Assembly: GCA_963205525.1 (NCBI GenBank)
Contig: CAUJJP010000009.1
Span: 1-9,264 of the forward strand
Direction: 5' to 3'
Length of the DNA: 9,264 bases
DNA from: Pseudomonadota bacterium
GTDB taxonomy: Bacteria; Pseudomonadota; Gammaproteobacteria; Burkholderiales; Burkholderiaceae
Below the pieces are notes generated by a model, which saw only the letters and a program-made list of their open reading frames with translations, was not told where the DNA came from and made no database searches. A program made the translations under genes and the position numbers. This document shows positions 1 through 6,462 of this stretch, piece after piece (position 1 is the first letter of the stretch; every line of letters begins with the position of its first letter).

Positions 1-1
1 C

Positions 2-211
2 GCGGCGGTGCAGCGCATCCGCATCGAAGGCCAGCGGGGCCGCTGGCTGCTGGACGGCCGCCTGCTCGGCGAGGGCGAGCGCCTGCACTGGTCACCCTGG
101 CCCGGCCGGCACGAGCTGCGCCTGCTCACCCCCGACGGCCACGAACTCGAACGCGTGCACTTCGAGGTCCGCGGCGCAAGCGTCGCCGGTGCGCGGCGGG
201 CAGGCAGGTGA
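2..211 (+). CDS. pbpC: Penicillin-binding protein 1C, C-terminal fragment (5' end outside window)
   Basis: About 69 residues of an open frame enter from the left edge and end at TGA 209-211. The visible part reads like the C-terminal BiPBP_C domain of PBP1C: a WLLDGRLLG strand-turn, then HWSPWPGRHELRLL, then a final strand ending FEVRGA. That order (W-x-LDG-x-LLG, PWPGRH, FEVRG) is typical of the end of PBP1C in Burkholderiales. PBP1C is a bifunctional glycosyltransferase/transpeptidase of peptidoglycan synthesis, anchored in the inner membrane and acting in the periplasm. The catalytic domains lie upstream of the window, so their integrity cannot be judged. The last dozen residues, rich in Ala, Arg and Gly, look like a non-conserved tail. 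The next gene starts about 100 bases downstream and encodes a putative peptidoglycan peptidase, which fits a cell-wall neighbourhood, although the gap suggests a separate transcript is possible. Confidence 0.82.
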   Translation, partial: AAVQRIRIEGQRGRWLLDGRLLGEGERLHWSPWPGRHELRLLTPDGHELERVHFEVRGASVAGARRAGR

Positions 212-226
212 GGGTAGGCTTCGAGG

Positions 227-256
227 TTGACGTTGGAGTCAGTCATTGCATATTGC
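227..256 (+). promoter_or_regulatory. Weak candidate sigma-70 promoter before the M23 peptidase operon
   Basis: TTGACG (227-232) matches five of six bases of the -35 consensus. TATTGC (251-256), 18 bases downstream, matches only three of six bases of the -10 consensus. The pair lies in the 98-base gap after pbpC and about 54 bases before the ATG at 310. This local stretch is more AT-rich than its surroundings. It is the only promoter-like pair I found in the gap; it could be chance. Confidence 0.22.
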
Positions 257-309
257 TCGCAGATCGTGCCCAGCTCGCCACCCGGATTCCTTGATCACCT
301 GGCGCCGTC

Positions 310-1263
310 ATGGCCATCGACTGCTTGAAACTGGGACTGCCGGTCGCGCTCCTGCTCTGGCTGGCGCTGAAGCCGGCACGCGGGTGGCTTGCCTACGTGG
401 TGCAGGCGTCGAGCATCGGCGCCGTGCTGTTGGCGCTGGCCTTGGCGGTGATGTGGCTGGTGCCGCCCTGGCCGACCCCGTTTGTGTTGGCTTTGGCCTT
501 CGTCGCCATCGTTGCGCTGCGGCTTCGGGCGGTCCGGCGCGCTGCGGCGCCCGCATGGGCCGCCGGCAGAGCCGCCACTGGCGCGCTCGGGGTGCTTGCT
601 CTGCTGGGCGCCATGGCGATCTGTGTCAGTGCTGCGGCGCTGCTCGGGCGCATCCCGCCCCAAAGCGATGTGGCGCGGATCTCGTCGCCCATTCCAGCTG
701 GCCGCTTTCTGGTCGCCAGCGGCGGGTCCAACCTCTGGGTCAACGCCCATGTGCGTACCCTGGACGAGAGCGTCCCACGCTACCTCGATTGGCGCGGACA
801 AAGCCACGGCATCGACATCGCCAAGATCGATGCGCTCGGCCGGCGAACCAACGGCTGGCAAGCTGCGAGCGCCGAGAGTTACCTCGCTTTCGGTACACCG
901 CTGATCGCGCCATGTGCCGGGGTGGTGGTCGCGACCGTCGATGGGCTGCCGGATCTGCCGATCGGCGATCAGGACACGGTGAACAAGGCCGGCAATCTGG
1001 TGATGATCGATTGCGGAGGCTTCGTCGTGGCGTTGGGGCACATGAAGTCGGGAAGCGTGCGTGTGCGCATCGGCGAGCGTCTCGAGAGCGGTTCGCCGAT
1101 CGGGCTCATCGGCAACAGCGGCCAATCCAGCGAGCCGCACCTGCACATCCACGCCCAGCGCTCGCTGGGCCAGGGCAACCCGTTCGCGTCCGAGCCGATG
1201 CCTCTGCTCATCGACGGCCGCTACCTGGTGCGCAACGATAGATTCACGAAGGGGACACCATGA
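310..1263 (+). CDS. Membrane-anchored M23-family (LytM-like) peptidase
   Basis: 317 residues. The N-terminal third is hydrophobic, with probable membrane helices near residues 5-20, 33-51, 55-71 and 90-112. The C-terminal part (about 160-300) is an M23/LytM fold expected to lie in the periplasm and cut peptidoglycan peptide bridges. The motifs run in family order: QSHGIDIAKIDALGRR (164-179), FGTPLIAPCAGVVV (194-207), GHMKSGSV (243-250, His244) and GNSGQSSEPHLHIH (268-281, with His277 and His279). LytM zinc ligands follow H-x-x-x-D. Here Asp169 is kept, but the position four residues before it is Ser165, and a histidine sits one place later at His166. The first ligand is therefore non-canonical, as in an M23 subgroup reading QRYALDI at this site. 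ATG 310 is used because an in-frame stop lies at 292-294; no good Shine-Dalgarno precedes it. The gene overlaps the next one by four bases. The M23 assignment is firm; activity and substrate are inferred. Confidence 0.85.
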   Translation: MAIDCLKLGLPVALLLWLALKPARGWLAYVVQASSIGAVLLALALAVMWLVPPWPTPFVLALAFVAIVALRLRAVRRAAAPAWAAGRAATGALGVLALLGAMAICVSAAALLGRIPPQSDVARISSPIPAGRFLVASGGSNLWVNAHVRTLDESVPRYLDWRGQSHGIDIAKIDALGRRTNGWQAASAESYLAFGTPLIAPCAGVVVATVDGLPDLPIGDQDTVNKAGNLVMIDCGGFVVALGHMKSGSVRVRIGERLESGSPIGLIGNSGQSSEPHLHIHAQRSLGQGNPFASEPMPLLIDGRYLVRNDRFTKGTP

Positions 1264-2246
1264 ACGCGACACTTTCGAGTCCAGGCCTGAACGTCGGCCA
1301 CGACGCGTTGCCAGTCCTCGTGCAAGCGGCCTCATTGGCGCCTTCGAGCCACAACACGCAACCCTGGCTGTTCCGGATCGACGGCCGAACGATCGATCTG
1401 CTGGCCGACCGCACCCGCGCGCTGCCGGTCAACGACCCGCAAGACCGCGAGCTGACGATCAGTTGCGGCTGCGCCTTGTTCAACCTGCGCGTCGCGGCCG
1501 CTGCAGCGGGCTTCGAAGCCGAGGTCGCGCTGTTGCCGGACGCGAGCGACGCGGACCTTCTGGCCCGCATCCAGCTGAAGCCAGCGGCTGCGACCCAAGG
1601 CATTGCCGAGCTGGCTGCCGCGATGGCCGAGCGGCGGACCTACCGCCAGCGCTTTGCCTGCGCCGCCGTTGACCCGTTGGCGCTGCGTGCCTTGGCGGAC
1701 GCGGCGACGAGCGAAGGCGCGACCTTCACGGTGTTCGACAGCGCTGAAAAGCGCATCGATGCGGCTGCCTTGGTCGCCGAAGGTGATGCCATTCAGTGGG
1801 CCAACCCGAGTTGGCGCCGCGAGCTGGCGGCATGGATGCACCCGCGGCGGCGCGGCGACGGCCTGGCACTGCCTTCGCTTGCGATTCCCGCCGCGCAAGT
1901 GGTCGTGCGCACCTTCGACATGGGCCGAGGTGTCGGCGCCAAAGACCGCCAGCTGGCGGACGAGTCCCCCTTGCTCGCCGTGCTGGCGAGCAAGGGGGAC
2001 GCGGCATGCGACTGGCTGATCGCCGGCCAGGCCTTGCAGCGGATCCTGCTGGTGGGAGTGCGGCATGGCCTGCAAGCCTCATACCTGAACCAGCCGGTGC
2101 AGGTGGCCGCGTTGCGGCCCAGGCTGCAACAGATCAGCGGCAGTCCCGGGCACGCGCAGGGGTTGCTGCGCATCGGTACGCCGGAGCGCAGCTTGCCAGC
2201 CGCTGCGCGGCGTCCGCTGGCCGACATCTTGATCGCAGCGTCATGA
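1260..2246 (+). CDS. Acg-type nitroreductase-family FMN-binding protein
   Basis: 328 residues. The N-terminal motif APSSHNTQPW (27-36) and the block DRELTISCGCALFNLR (62-77) are hallmarks of the Acg branch of the nitroreductase superfamily (Mycobacterium tuberculosis Rv2032). A second half with a related fold runs from about 110 to the end, including AERRTYRQRF near residue 122 and a GQALQRILLVGVRHGLQASY segment near 265. Proteins of this branch bind FMN. Rv2032 itself is reported to cover its flavin with a lid and to lack ordinary nitroreductase activity, so an enzymatic reaction should not be assumed. I see no signal peptide, so it is probably cytoplasmic. The start ATG 1260 has AAGGGG at 1249-1254, five bases upstream, and overlaps the stop of the M23 gene (ATGA). 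Its own stop overlaps the next start in the same way. A redox or flavin-storage role next to an envelope peptidase is unexplained. Confidence 0.85.
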   Translation: MNATLSSPGLNVGHDALPVLVQAASLAPSSHNTQPWLFRIDGRTIDLLADRTRALPVNDPQDRELTISCGCALFNLRVAAAAAGFEAEVALLPDASDADLLARIQLKPAAATQGIAELAAAMAERRTYRQRFACAAVDPLALRALADAATSEGATFTVFDSAEKRIDAAALVAEGDAIQWANPSWRRELAAWMHPRRRGDGLALPSLAIPAAQVVVRTFDMGRGVGAKDRQLADESPLLAVLASKGDAACDWLIAGQALQRILLVGVRHGLQASYLNQPVQVAALRPRLQQISGSPGHAQGLLRIGTPERSLPAAARRPLADILIAAS

Positions 2247-2728
2247 CGGCAATCTCATCCGTGGCACCCACGAGACTCGGCGTCGTCGCCGGCATCGCCT
2301 ATTTCGCGCTGGTCTTTGGCCTCGGCTTCGTTCTGGGAACCGTGAGAACCCTCATCGTCGCCGATGCGCCGAGCAGCGGACGGCTCGTGGGGGTTCTCAT
2401 CAAGCTCCCCGTCATGATCGCCGCGTCGTGGTTCTTGTGCCGGTTCGTCATCGGGCGCTTTGCGGTCGGGATGACAGTGCTCGCGCGTGCGGTCATGGGC
2501 GGCGTCGCGCTCGGGCTGCTGCTGCTGGCCGAGCTAGCCGTCGCTGCCTTGCTGTTCGGCCGGACACCGGCGGAGCACTTTGCCTTGTACACGGATGCCA
2601 GCTATGCGCTGGGCTTAGCGGCGCAGCTTGCGTTTGCCCTGATGCCGCTGCTTCAGTTGCGCGTGTATGCGGCCAGCAGCCTGACGTTTTCCCAGCGCAC
2701 GTCAGCGTCGCGCTCGACGCCCCAGTGA
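2243..2728 (+). CDS. Small four-helix integral membrane protein of unknown function
   Basis: 161 residues with four probable membrane helices, near residues 11-35, 47-69, 80-105 and 118-138. Conserved-looking features are FGLGFVLGTVRTLIVADAP in the first helix and loop, LIKLPVMIAASW in the second, the LLLAELAVAALLFGRTPAEH segment, and LAAQLAFALMPLL in the fourth. From memory this pattern (GF-x-LG-x-x-R, APxxG, E/K-x-P-x-M-x-x-SW, FGR) recurs in uncharacterised proteobacterial membrane proteins of about 150 residues; no function is known to me. The start ATG 2243 overlaps the stop of the flavoprotein gene (ATGA). It has no clear ribosome-binding site of its own, which fits coupled translation. 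The final 20 or so residues, rich in Ser, Arg and Thr, follow the last helix and look unconserved. They abut the decayed block downstream, so the original C-terminus may have been altered. Confidence 0.75.
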   Translation: MTAISSVAPTRLGVVAGIAYFALVFGLGFVLGTVRTLIVADAPSSGRLVGVLIKLPVMIAASWFLCRFVIGRFAVGMTVLARAVMGGVALGLLLLAELAVAALLFGRTPAEHFALYTDASYALGLAAQLAFALMPLLQLRVYAASSLTFSQRTSASRSTPQ

Positions 2729-2755
2729 CCGGCGCTGTCCAAGCCGGTGAAGTAA

Positions 2756-2932
2756 CGTGTGCCGGTGGCCGTGATCGATGGCCGGGAGGTCTCCTGGAAC
2801 GAACTCGGGCGCCTGGTTCTCGCGACCGGAGCGAAGACGTATGACCGGGCCGATCCCGTGAGACCGCGTACGGGCCCGCCTCACAGGGGTGCCCGAGACG
2901 AAGCGCAGCAAGCTGCACGAGAAGCACGATGA
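2756..2932 (+). pseudogene. Probable C-terminal remnant of an uncharacterised-domain protein
   Basis: After an in-frame TAA at 2753-2755 an open frame runs to TGA 2930-2932. Its first 25 residues contain VPVAVIDGREVSWNELGRLV, which closely resembles, from memory, the C-terminal motif of a family of small bacterial proteins of unknown function (usual form IDGRE-[IVF]-[TS]-W-[ED]-E-[FL]-G-R-[ML]-L, annotated DUF7713 or simply hypothetical). The family normally has roughly a hundred residues before this motif; here a stop removes them. After the motif the usual EGWQF-type ending is replaced by unrelated Arg/Pro/Ala-rich sequence. A short GTG-initiated gene (2759) is formally possible but has no ribosome-binding site. 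The family match is a recollection, not a search. Confidence 0.35.
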
Positions 2933-2999
2933 TCCCCCGCCCACGCGGCTGCACGCTGAGCCGCCCCGCACGCGCAGCGCCGCCACAGGAAGCCACGGC

Positions 3000-3089
3000 T
3001 CAAGGCGCGATCTGCGCCGCGTAGTCCACCAGATCAGCCAGCAACGCCTGCAGACCGTGGTCTGCGGTCGCGGCGACCAGGGCGTTGAC
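3000..3089 (-). pseudogene. Truncated C-terminal gene remnant abutting element A
   Basis: On the - strand, reading from the element boundary, 29 codons give VNALVAATADHGLQALLADL followed by VDYAAQIAP and a TGA at 3000-3002. The periodic Leu/Ala pattern looks like a real amphipathic helix at a protein end. It could be the tail of a helical domain, such as the last helices of an Hpt or regulator domain, but I cannot name the family. Upstream, the frame continues into element A with no family-like sequence. The simplest reading is that insertion of the element, or a deletion ending at it, removed the rest of the gene. Confidence 0.35.
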
Positions 3090-3322
3090 CCTAGACCCGG
3101 CAGTTGACCGCTCTTCTGGGCAGGATTCCCCAGTGTTTTCAAGCACTTGTGGCGTCGACGCCGATCACCTCATGGGTGAACCCGCTACGCACCCGATCGA
3201 GCCACGCTGCGGCGCGCTGGCGGTGTTGCTCCTCCTCGCGGGCAACAGCCCGCCGCGTTGTCGCGCCTTGCCAGCGCACCGCAGCGCAGCCCGCTCGGGC
3301 GCGTCCAACTGCCGGATCTAGG
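3090..3322 (+). mobile_element. MITE-like element, copy A, with terminal inverted repeats
   Basis: The left end CCTAGACCCGGCAGTTG (3090-3106) is the inverted complement of the right end CAACTGCCGGATCTAGG (3306-3322) at 16 of 17 positions. Bases 3090-3287 recur in inverted orientation at 7114-7311 with 189 of 198 identities and no gaps. CTAG occurs at both edges (3091-3094 and 3318-3321). IS630 is known to insert preferentially into CTAG and to duplicate TA, so a non-autonomous IS630/Tc1-mariner-type element bounded near these CTAGs is a reasonable inference. No transposase is encoded. The interior holds a perfect 12-base palindrome GGCGTCGACGCC (3151-3162) and nested hairpins (3205-3286). The element lies 25 bases beyond the stop of the GGDEF/EAL gene. 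Other explanations are a REP-like structured repeat or the end fragment of a larger transposon. Confidence 0.62.
3205..3286. repeat. Nested stem-loop inside element copy A
   Basis: Arms 3205-3221 and 3270-3286 are complementary at 16 of 17 positions and enclose 48 bases. Within that interval GCGGGC (3238-3243) and GCCCGC (3248-3253) form a perfect 6-base stem with loop AACA. There is no T-run, so this is not a classical terminator on either strand, though it could hinder RNA decay or read-through. Confidence 0.55.
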
Positions 3323-3347
3323 CTGAGTTCGGGAGGCGGGGCGCCGA

Positions 3348-6254
3348 TCAGGGGGTGCCGGCCGCGGCGTCCGCCTGCGTGGCGCAGACCGCCGCCAGCA
3401 AGTCCTCCAGCGGCCGCGCGCGGTCGTAGAGCCAGCCCTGCAGACGGTCGCAGCCGGCGTCGAGCAGGAAGCGCGCCTGCGCCTGCGTCTCCACGCCCTC
3501 GGCCACGGTGCGCAGGCGAAAGCGCCGTGCGATGCCCAGGATCGCCAGCACCAGCGCCGCGTCGTCGCCGCCCTCGGCCGCCTCGCGCACGAAGGCGCGG
3601 TCGATCTTGAGCTCGTCCACCGGCAGCCGTTTGAGGTACACGAGGTTGGACCAGCCGGTGCCGAAGTCGTCGATCGAAAAGCGGAAACCCTGGTCCGCGA
3701 GCTCGTTCATGAGCCGCTCCGAGGCCTCGTCGGCGAGCATGCCCTCGGTCAGTTCGAGCTGCAGGTCGGCCGGCGCGATGCCGTGCGCGGCCACCGCCTG
3801 CAGCAGGTGAGGGCCGAAGCCGGGGTCGGCGAACTGGCGCGGGCTGATGTTGAGCGACAGCGGCACCGCCAGGCCGGCGTCGCGCAGGCGGCGCGTGATG
3901 GCGGCGGCGTGCTCGACGACGCGCCGGCCCAGGGCCACGATGAGGCCGGTCTCCTCGGCCAGGGCGATGAAGCTGGCCGGCGGGACCATGCCGCGATCCG
4001 GGTCCTGCCAGCGCGCCAGCGCCTCGACCCCGGCGAGCCGGCCGTCGGCGCTCCATTGCCCCTGCAGGTGCAGGACGATGCGGTCCTCCTCGATCGCGCG
4101 GTGCAGCGCACGCTCCAGCGCCAGCCGTCCCAGGAGGTGCTCGCGCATCGCCGCTTCGTAGACCCGGGTGCTGCCGCGCTCGGCCTGCTTGGCGGCGTAC
4201 ATCGCGGTGTCGGCTTCGCGTATCAGGTCGTCCACACTCGGCGCGTCGCCGCGCGGGAAGACGGTGATGCCGATGCTGGCGCCGACCCGGTACTCGGTGT
4301 GGTCGACCTGCACCGGCGTGTCCAGCGCCGCGCGCAGCTTGCGCACCACCTCGTGCGCCGCGCGCTCGGCGCTGGTGGCGTCGGCGCCGGCGTTGGGCAG
4401 CATCACCATCAGCTCGTCGCCGCCCATGCGCGCCAGCGTGTCCTCGGCGCGCAGCGCGGCCAGCAGGCGCTGTGTGACCTCGCGCAGCAGCTCGTCGCCG
4501 GCGGCGTGGCCGTGGCTGTCGTTGACGCGCTTGAACTGGTCCAGGTCGAGGAAGATCAGCGCCCCGAGGTGGCCGCGGCGCTGGCAGGCCGCCAGCGCAC
4601 GGCCCAGGCGATCGGCGAGCAGGCCGCGGTTGGGCAGGCCGGTCAGGGCGTCGGTGGTGGCGGCCACCTGCAGCCTGTCCTCGGCGCGCTTGCGCTCGTC
4701 GATGTCGAGCACGACGCCGCTCACGCGCAGGGCGCGGCCGTCGGGCGAGCGCTCGGCCACCGCGGCGCTGCCGGCGAACCAGCGCCAGTGGCCGTCTGCC
4801 ATGCGCAGCCTGAACTCGGTCCGGTAGCGGCTGTGTTCGCCGCGCAGCAGGGCGCGCATGGCGTGCCGCGCCTGCGCCAGATCCTCGTCGTCGACACGCG
4901 CGTGCCAGGCACCGGGGATGGTGTCGATGTGCATGCGTGCCCGCAGGCTCGGCGACAGGGTCCAGCGATTCGCGTCCGGCTCCCAGCTCCAGGGCTCGAG
5001 GTCGGCGGCGTCGAGCGCGGTCTGCAGCAGCGCCTTCGCGCGCACCGTGTCCGAGACGTCGGTGAAGCAGGTCAGTGCAGCTTCCAGGCTGCCGGCCGGA
5101 CCGTGCAGCGGCACGCAGCGCATGTCCAGCCAGCGCGGCTCGCCCTGCCCGTTGCGCAGGCACAGGCGCTGCGGCGGGCTGGCCTGGCCGGTGGCAAGCA
5201 CATGCACCAGCGGGCGTTCGGTGTTGGGCAGGCTCTGGCCGTTGGCGTCGACCGTGTACCAATGGCCGCTGCGCGCGTCGCGCCCGATCAGGTCATTCTT
5301 CGCCAGGCCCAGGATGCGACACGCGGCGGGGTTGGCGTCCAGCACCCGCCCTTCGGTGGACTGCAGCAGGACGCCGGCCGGCAGCACCTCCAGCAGCGTA
5401 CGCGCCTGCTCGCGCTGGCGCACGATCTCGCTGATGTCGGTTTCCAGCGAGAAGAAGCACTCGAACTCGCCGTTCTCGTCGAACAGCGGCTGCAGGTCGA
5501 TGTCGACCCACAGCAGCCGGCCGTCGCGTGCGCGCTTGAGGATCTGCACCTGGCAGGCATGGCGCCCGTGCACGGCCTGCCGCAGCTGCTCGAACGCGAC
5601 CTGCGAGCTGCCATCGAAATGCGTCAGCTCGTCAGGCCGCCGGCCCAGCGCTTCCTTGGGGCGATAGCCGCTGCTGCGCTCGAACGCCGGGTTCATCCAG
5701 AGGATGTGGCCCTCGCCGTCGAGCAGGAGCACGATCTTGCTGGTGTGCTGGGCCGCCAGTGCCACCCGGCGCCACACGCGCGGGATGCCTTCAACCGGTT
5801 TGCGGCGCAGATGCAGCAGCTCGATCAGTTGCAGCGCCTGCCGGCCCAGGCGCTGCAGGGCGGCGCGCTGGCGCGCACCCAGCCGGCGCGGCCGGTGGTC
5901 GATGACGCACAGCGTTCCGAGTGCCTCGCCGCTGGCCTGACGCAGTGCAAGACCCGCGAAGAAGCGCAGCCCGGGTGGCTGCTGCGGCCGCGGCTGCTTG
6001 GGCAGGCGGCTGTCGGCCCAGGCGTCGCGCACTTCGACCACGTCGTCCTGATGCAGCGCCAGGGTGCAGGCGGCCGCGACCAGGGCATCGCTGCCGAGGT
6101 CGGCGCCGAGAGGGTCGCCAAGCTCGTCGCCATGGCGGCCCTGCCAGTGCGGCGGCTCGGCACCGGCCGGGCGGATGAGCGCGATGGGTGTTCGCAGGAG
6201 CTCGGCGGCGAGCGCGCACAAGCCGTCCAGGTCGGGGTCGGTCGATGCAGGCAC
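3348..6254 (-). CDS. GAF-PAS-PAS-PAS-GGDEF-EAL cyclic di-GMP signalling protein
   Basis: About 968 residues from the GTG at 6254, with no membrane helix, so a cytoplasmic sensor. Domains: GAF-like about 8-150 (with LGTLCVIDHRPRRL), three PAS domains about 165-280, 285-405 and 412-525, GGDEF about 530-700, EAL about 705-955. The cyclase domain has FLDLDQFKRVND (568-579), an inhibitory-site RAED (602-605) exactly five residues before the signature, and GGDEL (611-615) in place of GGDEF; the metal and catalytic Asp-Glu pair is kept. The phosphodiesterase domain keeps EAL (Glu744), Asn802, Glu834, DDFGTG (Asp862/863), Lys883, Glu919 and Gln939, so hydrolysis of cyclic di-GMP to pGpG is likely; cyclase activity or allosteric GTP binding is possible. 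The start is uncertain. The frame stays open to ATG codons at 6446, 6431 and 6530, the last overlapping the divergent gene, but that added sequence is Arg/Pro-rich and not domain-like. A CTG at 6272 has the best-placed GGAAG. The gene is divergent from the PEP-CTERM gene. Confidence 0.92.
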   Translation of the reverse strand: MPASTDPDLDGLCALAAELLRTPIALIRPAGAEPPHWQGRHGDELGDPLGADLGSDALVAAACTLALHQDDVVEVRDAWADSRLPKQPRPQQPPGLRFFAGLALRQASGEALGTLCVIDHRPRRLGARQRAALQRLGRQALQLIELLHLRRKPVEGIPRVWRRVALAAQHTSKIVLLLDGEGHILWMNPAFERSSGYRPKEALGRRPDELTHFDGSSQVAFEQLRQAVHGRHACQVQILKRARDGRLLWVDIDLQPLFDENGEFECFFSLETDISEIVRQREQARTLLEVLPAGVLLQSTEGRVLDANPAACRILGLAKNDLIGRDARSGHWYTVDANGQSLPNTERPLVHVLATGQASPPQRLCLRNGQGEPRWLDMRCVPLHGPAGSLEAALTCFTDVSDTVRAKALLQTALDAADLEPWSWEPDANRWTLSPSLRARMHIDTIPGAWHARVDDEDLAQARHAMRALLRGEHSRYRTEFRLRMADGHWRWFAGSAAVAERSPDGRALRVSGVVLDIDERKRAEDRLQVAATTDALTGLPNRGLLADRLGRALAACQRRGHLGALIFLDLDQFKRVNDSHGHAAGDELLREVTQRLLAALRAEDTLARMGGDELMVMLPNAGADATSAERAAHEVVRKLRAALDTPVQVDHTEYRVGASIGITVFPRGDAPSVDDLIREADTAMYAAKQAERGSTRVYEAAMREHLLGRLALERALHRAIEEDRIVLHLQGQWSADGRLAGVEALARWQDPDRGMVPPASFIALAEETGLIVALGRRVVEHAAAITRRLRDAGLAVPLSLNISPRQFADPGFGPHLLQAVAAHGIAPADLQLELTEGMLADEASERLMNELADQGFRFSIDDFGTGWSNLVYLKRLPVDELKIDRAFVREAAEGGDDAALVLAILGIARRFRLRTVAEGVETQAQARFLLDAGCDRLQGWLYDRARPLEDLLAAVCATQADAAAGTP

Positions 6255-6462
6255 GGTCTGGTTTTGGCTCAGGGAAACGGCTTCCGTCCTCTTCGGCCTC
6301 GGGCGGCACAACTTGAGGCTGCCAACGTCTGCGCCTGCGCGATCCAGCGAACAGGGGATTCGTGCGCGCGCGGCGGCGCGATCCAATGCCCGGCCGGATG
6401 GGCGTGGGCGGCGACATGCGCGGCGCGTCATGCTGCCGGCCGTCATCACGAAGGAGGCTTTG
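6255..6462. promoter_or_regulatory. Divergent upstream region of the GGDEF/EAL and PEP-CTERM genes
   Basis: About 208 bases separate the two divergent genes, so the promoters of both should lie here. I found no convincing sigma-70 or sigma-54 pair and no recognisable operator or cyclic di-GMP riboswitch. On the - strand GGAAG (6281-6285) stands eight bases before a CTG at 6272, which could be the true start of the signalling protein. The assignment as a regulatory region rests on gene orientation alone. Confidence 0.4.
6451..6457 (+). promoter_or_regulatory. Strong ribosome-binding site of the PEP-CTERM gene
   Basis: AAGGAGG stands five bases before ATG 6463. It fixes the start of the PEP-CTERM gene and argues against the longest version of the divergent GGDEF/EAL gene (start 6530), which would overlap both this site and the first 68 bases of the coding region. 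Confidence 0.8.

Larger units (their letters stand above)
2729..3089. other. Decayed stretch without an intact gene
   Basis: About 360 bases between the membrane-protein gene and element A. Several frames are open, but none shows a full protein with a plausible start, ribosome-binding site and recognisable fold. Two short pieces look protein-derived and are listed separately: one on + (2756-2932) and one on - (3000-3089). I see no RNA gene, no complete insertion sequence and no obvious terminator here. The likely reading is residue of past insertions and deletions. Confidence 0.5.

Noticed and set aside
2690..2752. A - strand reading with a HWGVE motif that recalls the RGHWGIEN-type block of ISAs1-family transposases.
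   Set aside because: Only a few residues match, the following LHW-x-LD block is absent, no other transposase motif is nearby, and the segment overlaps the 3' end of the membrane-protein gene.
3085..3321. Open frames through element A (and through B on the other strand) that translate into similar peptides in both copies.
   Set aside because: The similarity only reflects DNA identity. On the - strand of copy A (+ strand of B), in the frame ending GVDATSA, most differences change the amino acid (Gly/Asp, Val/His, Trp/Arg, Ile/Asn) and few are silent. There is no ribosome-binding site or credible start, so selection on a protein is not supported.
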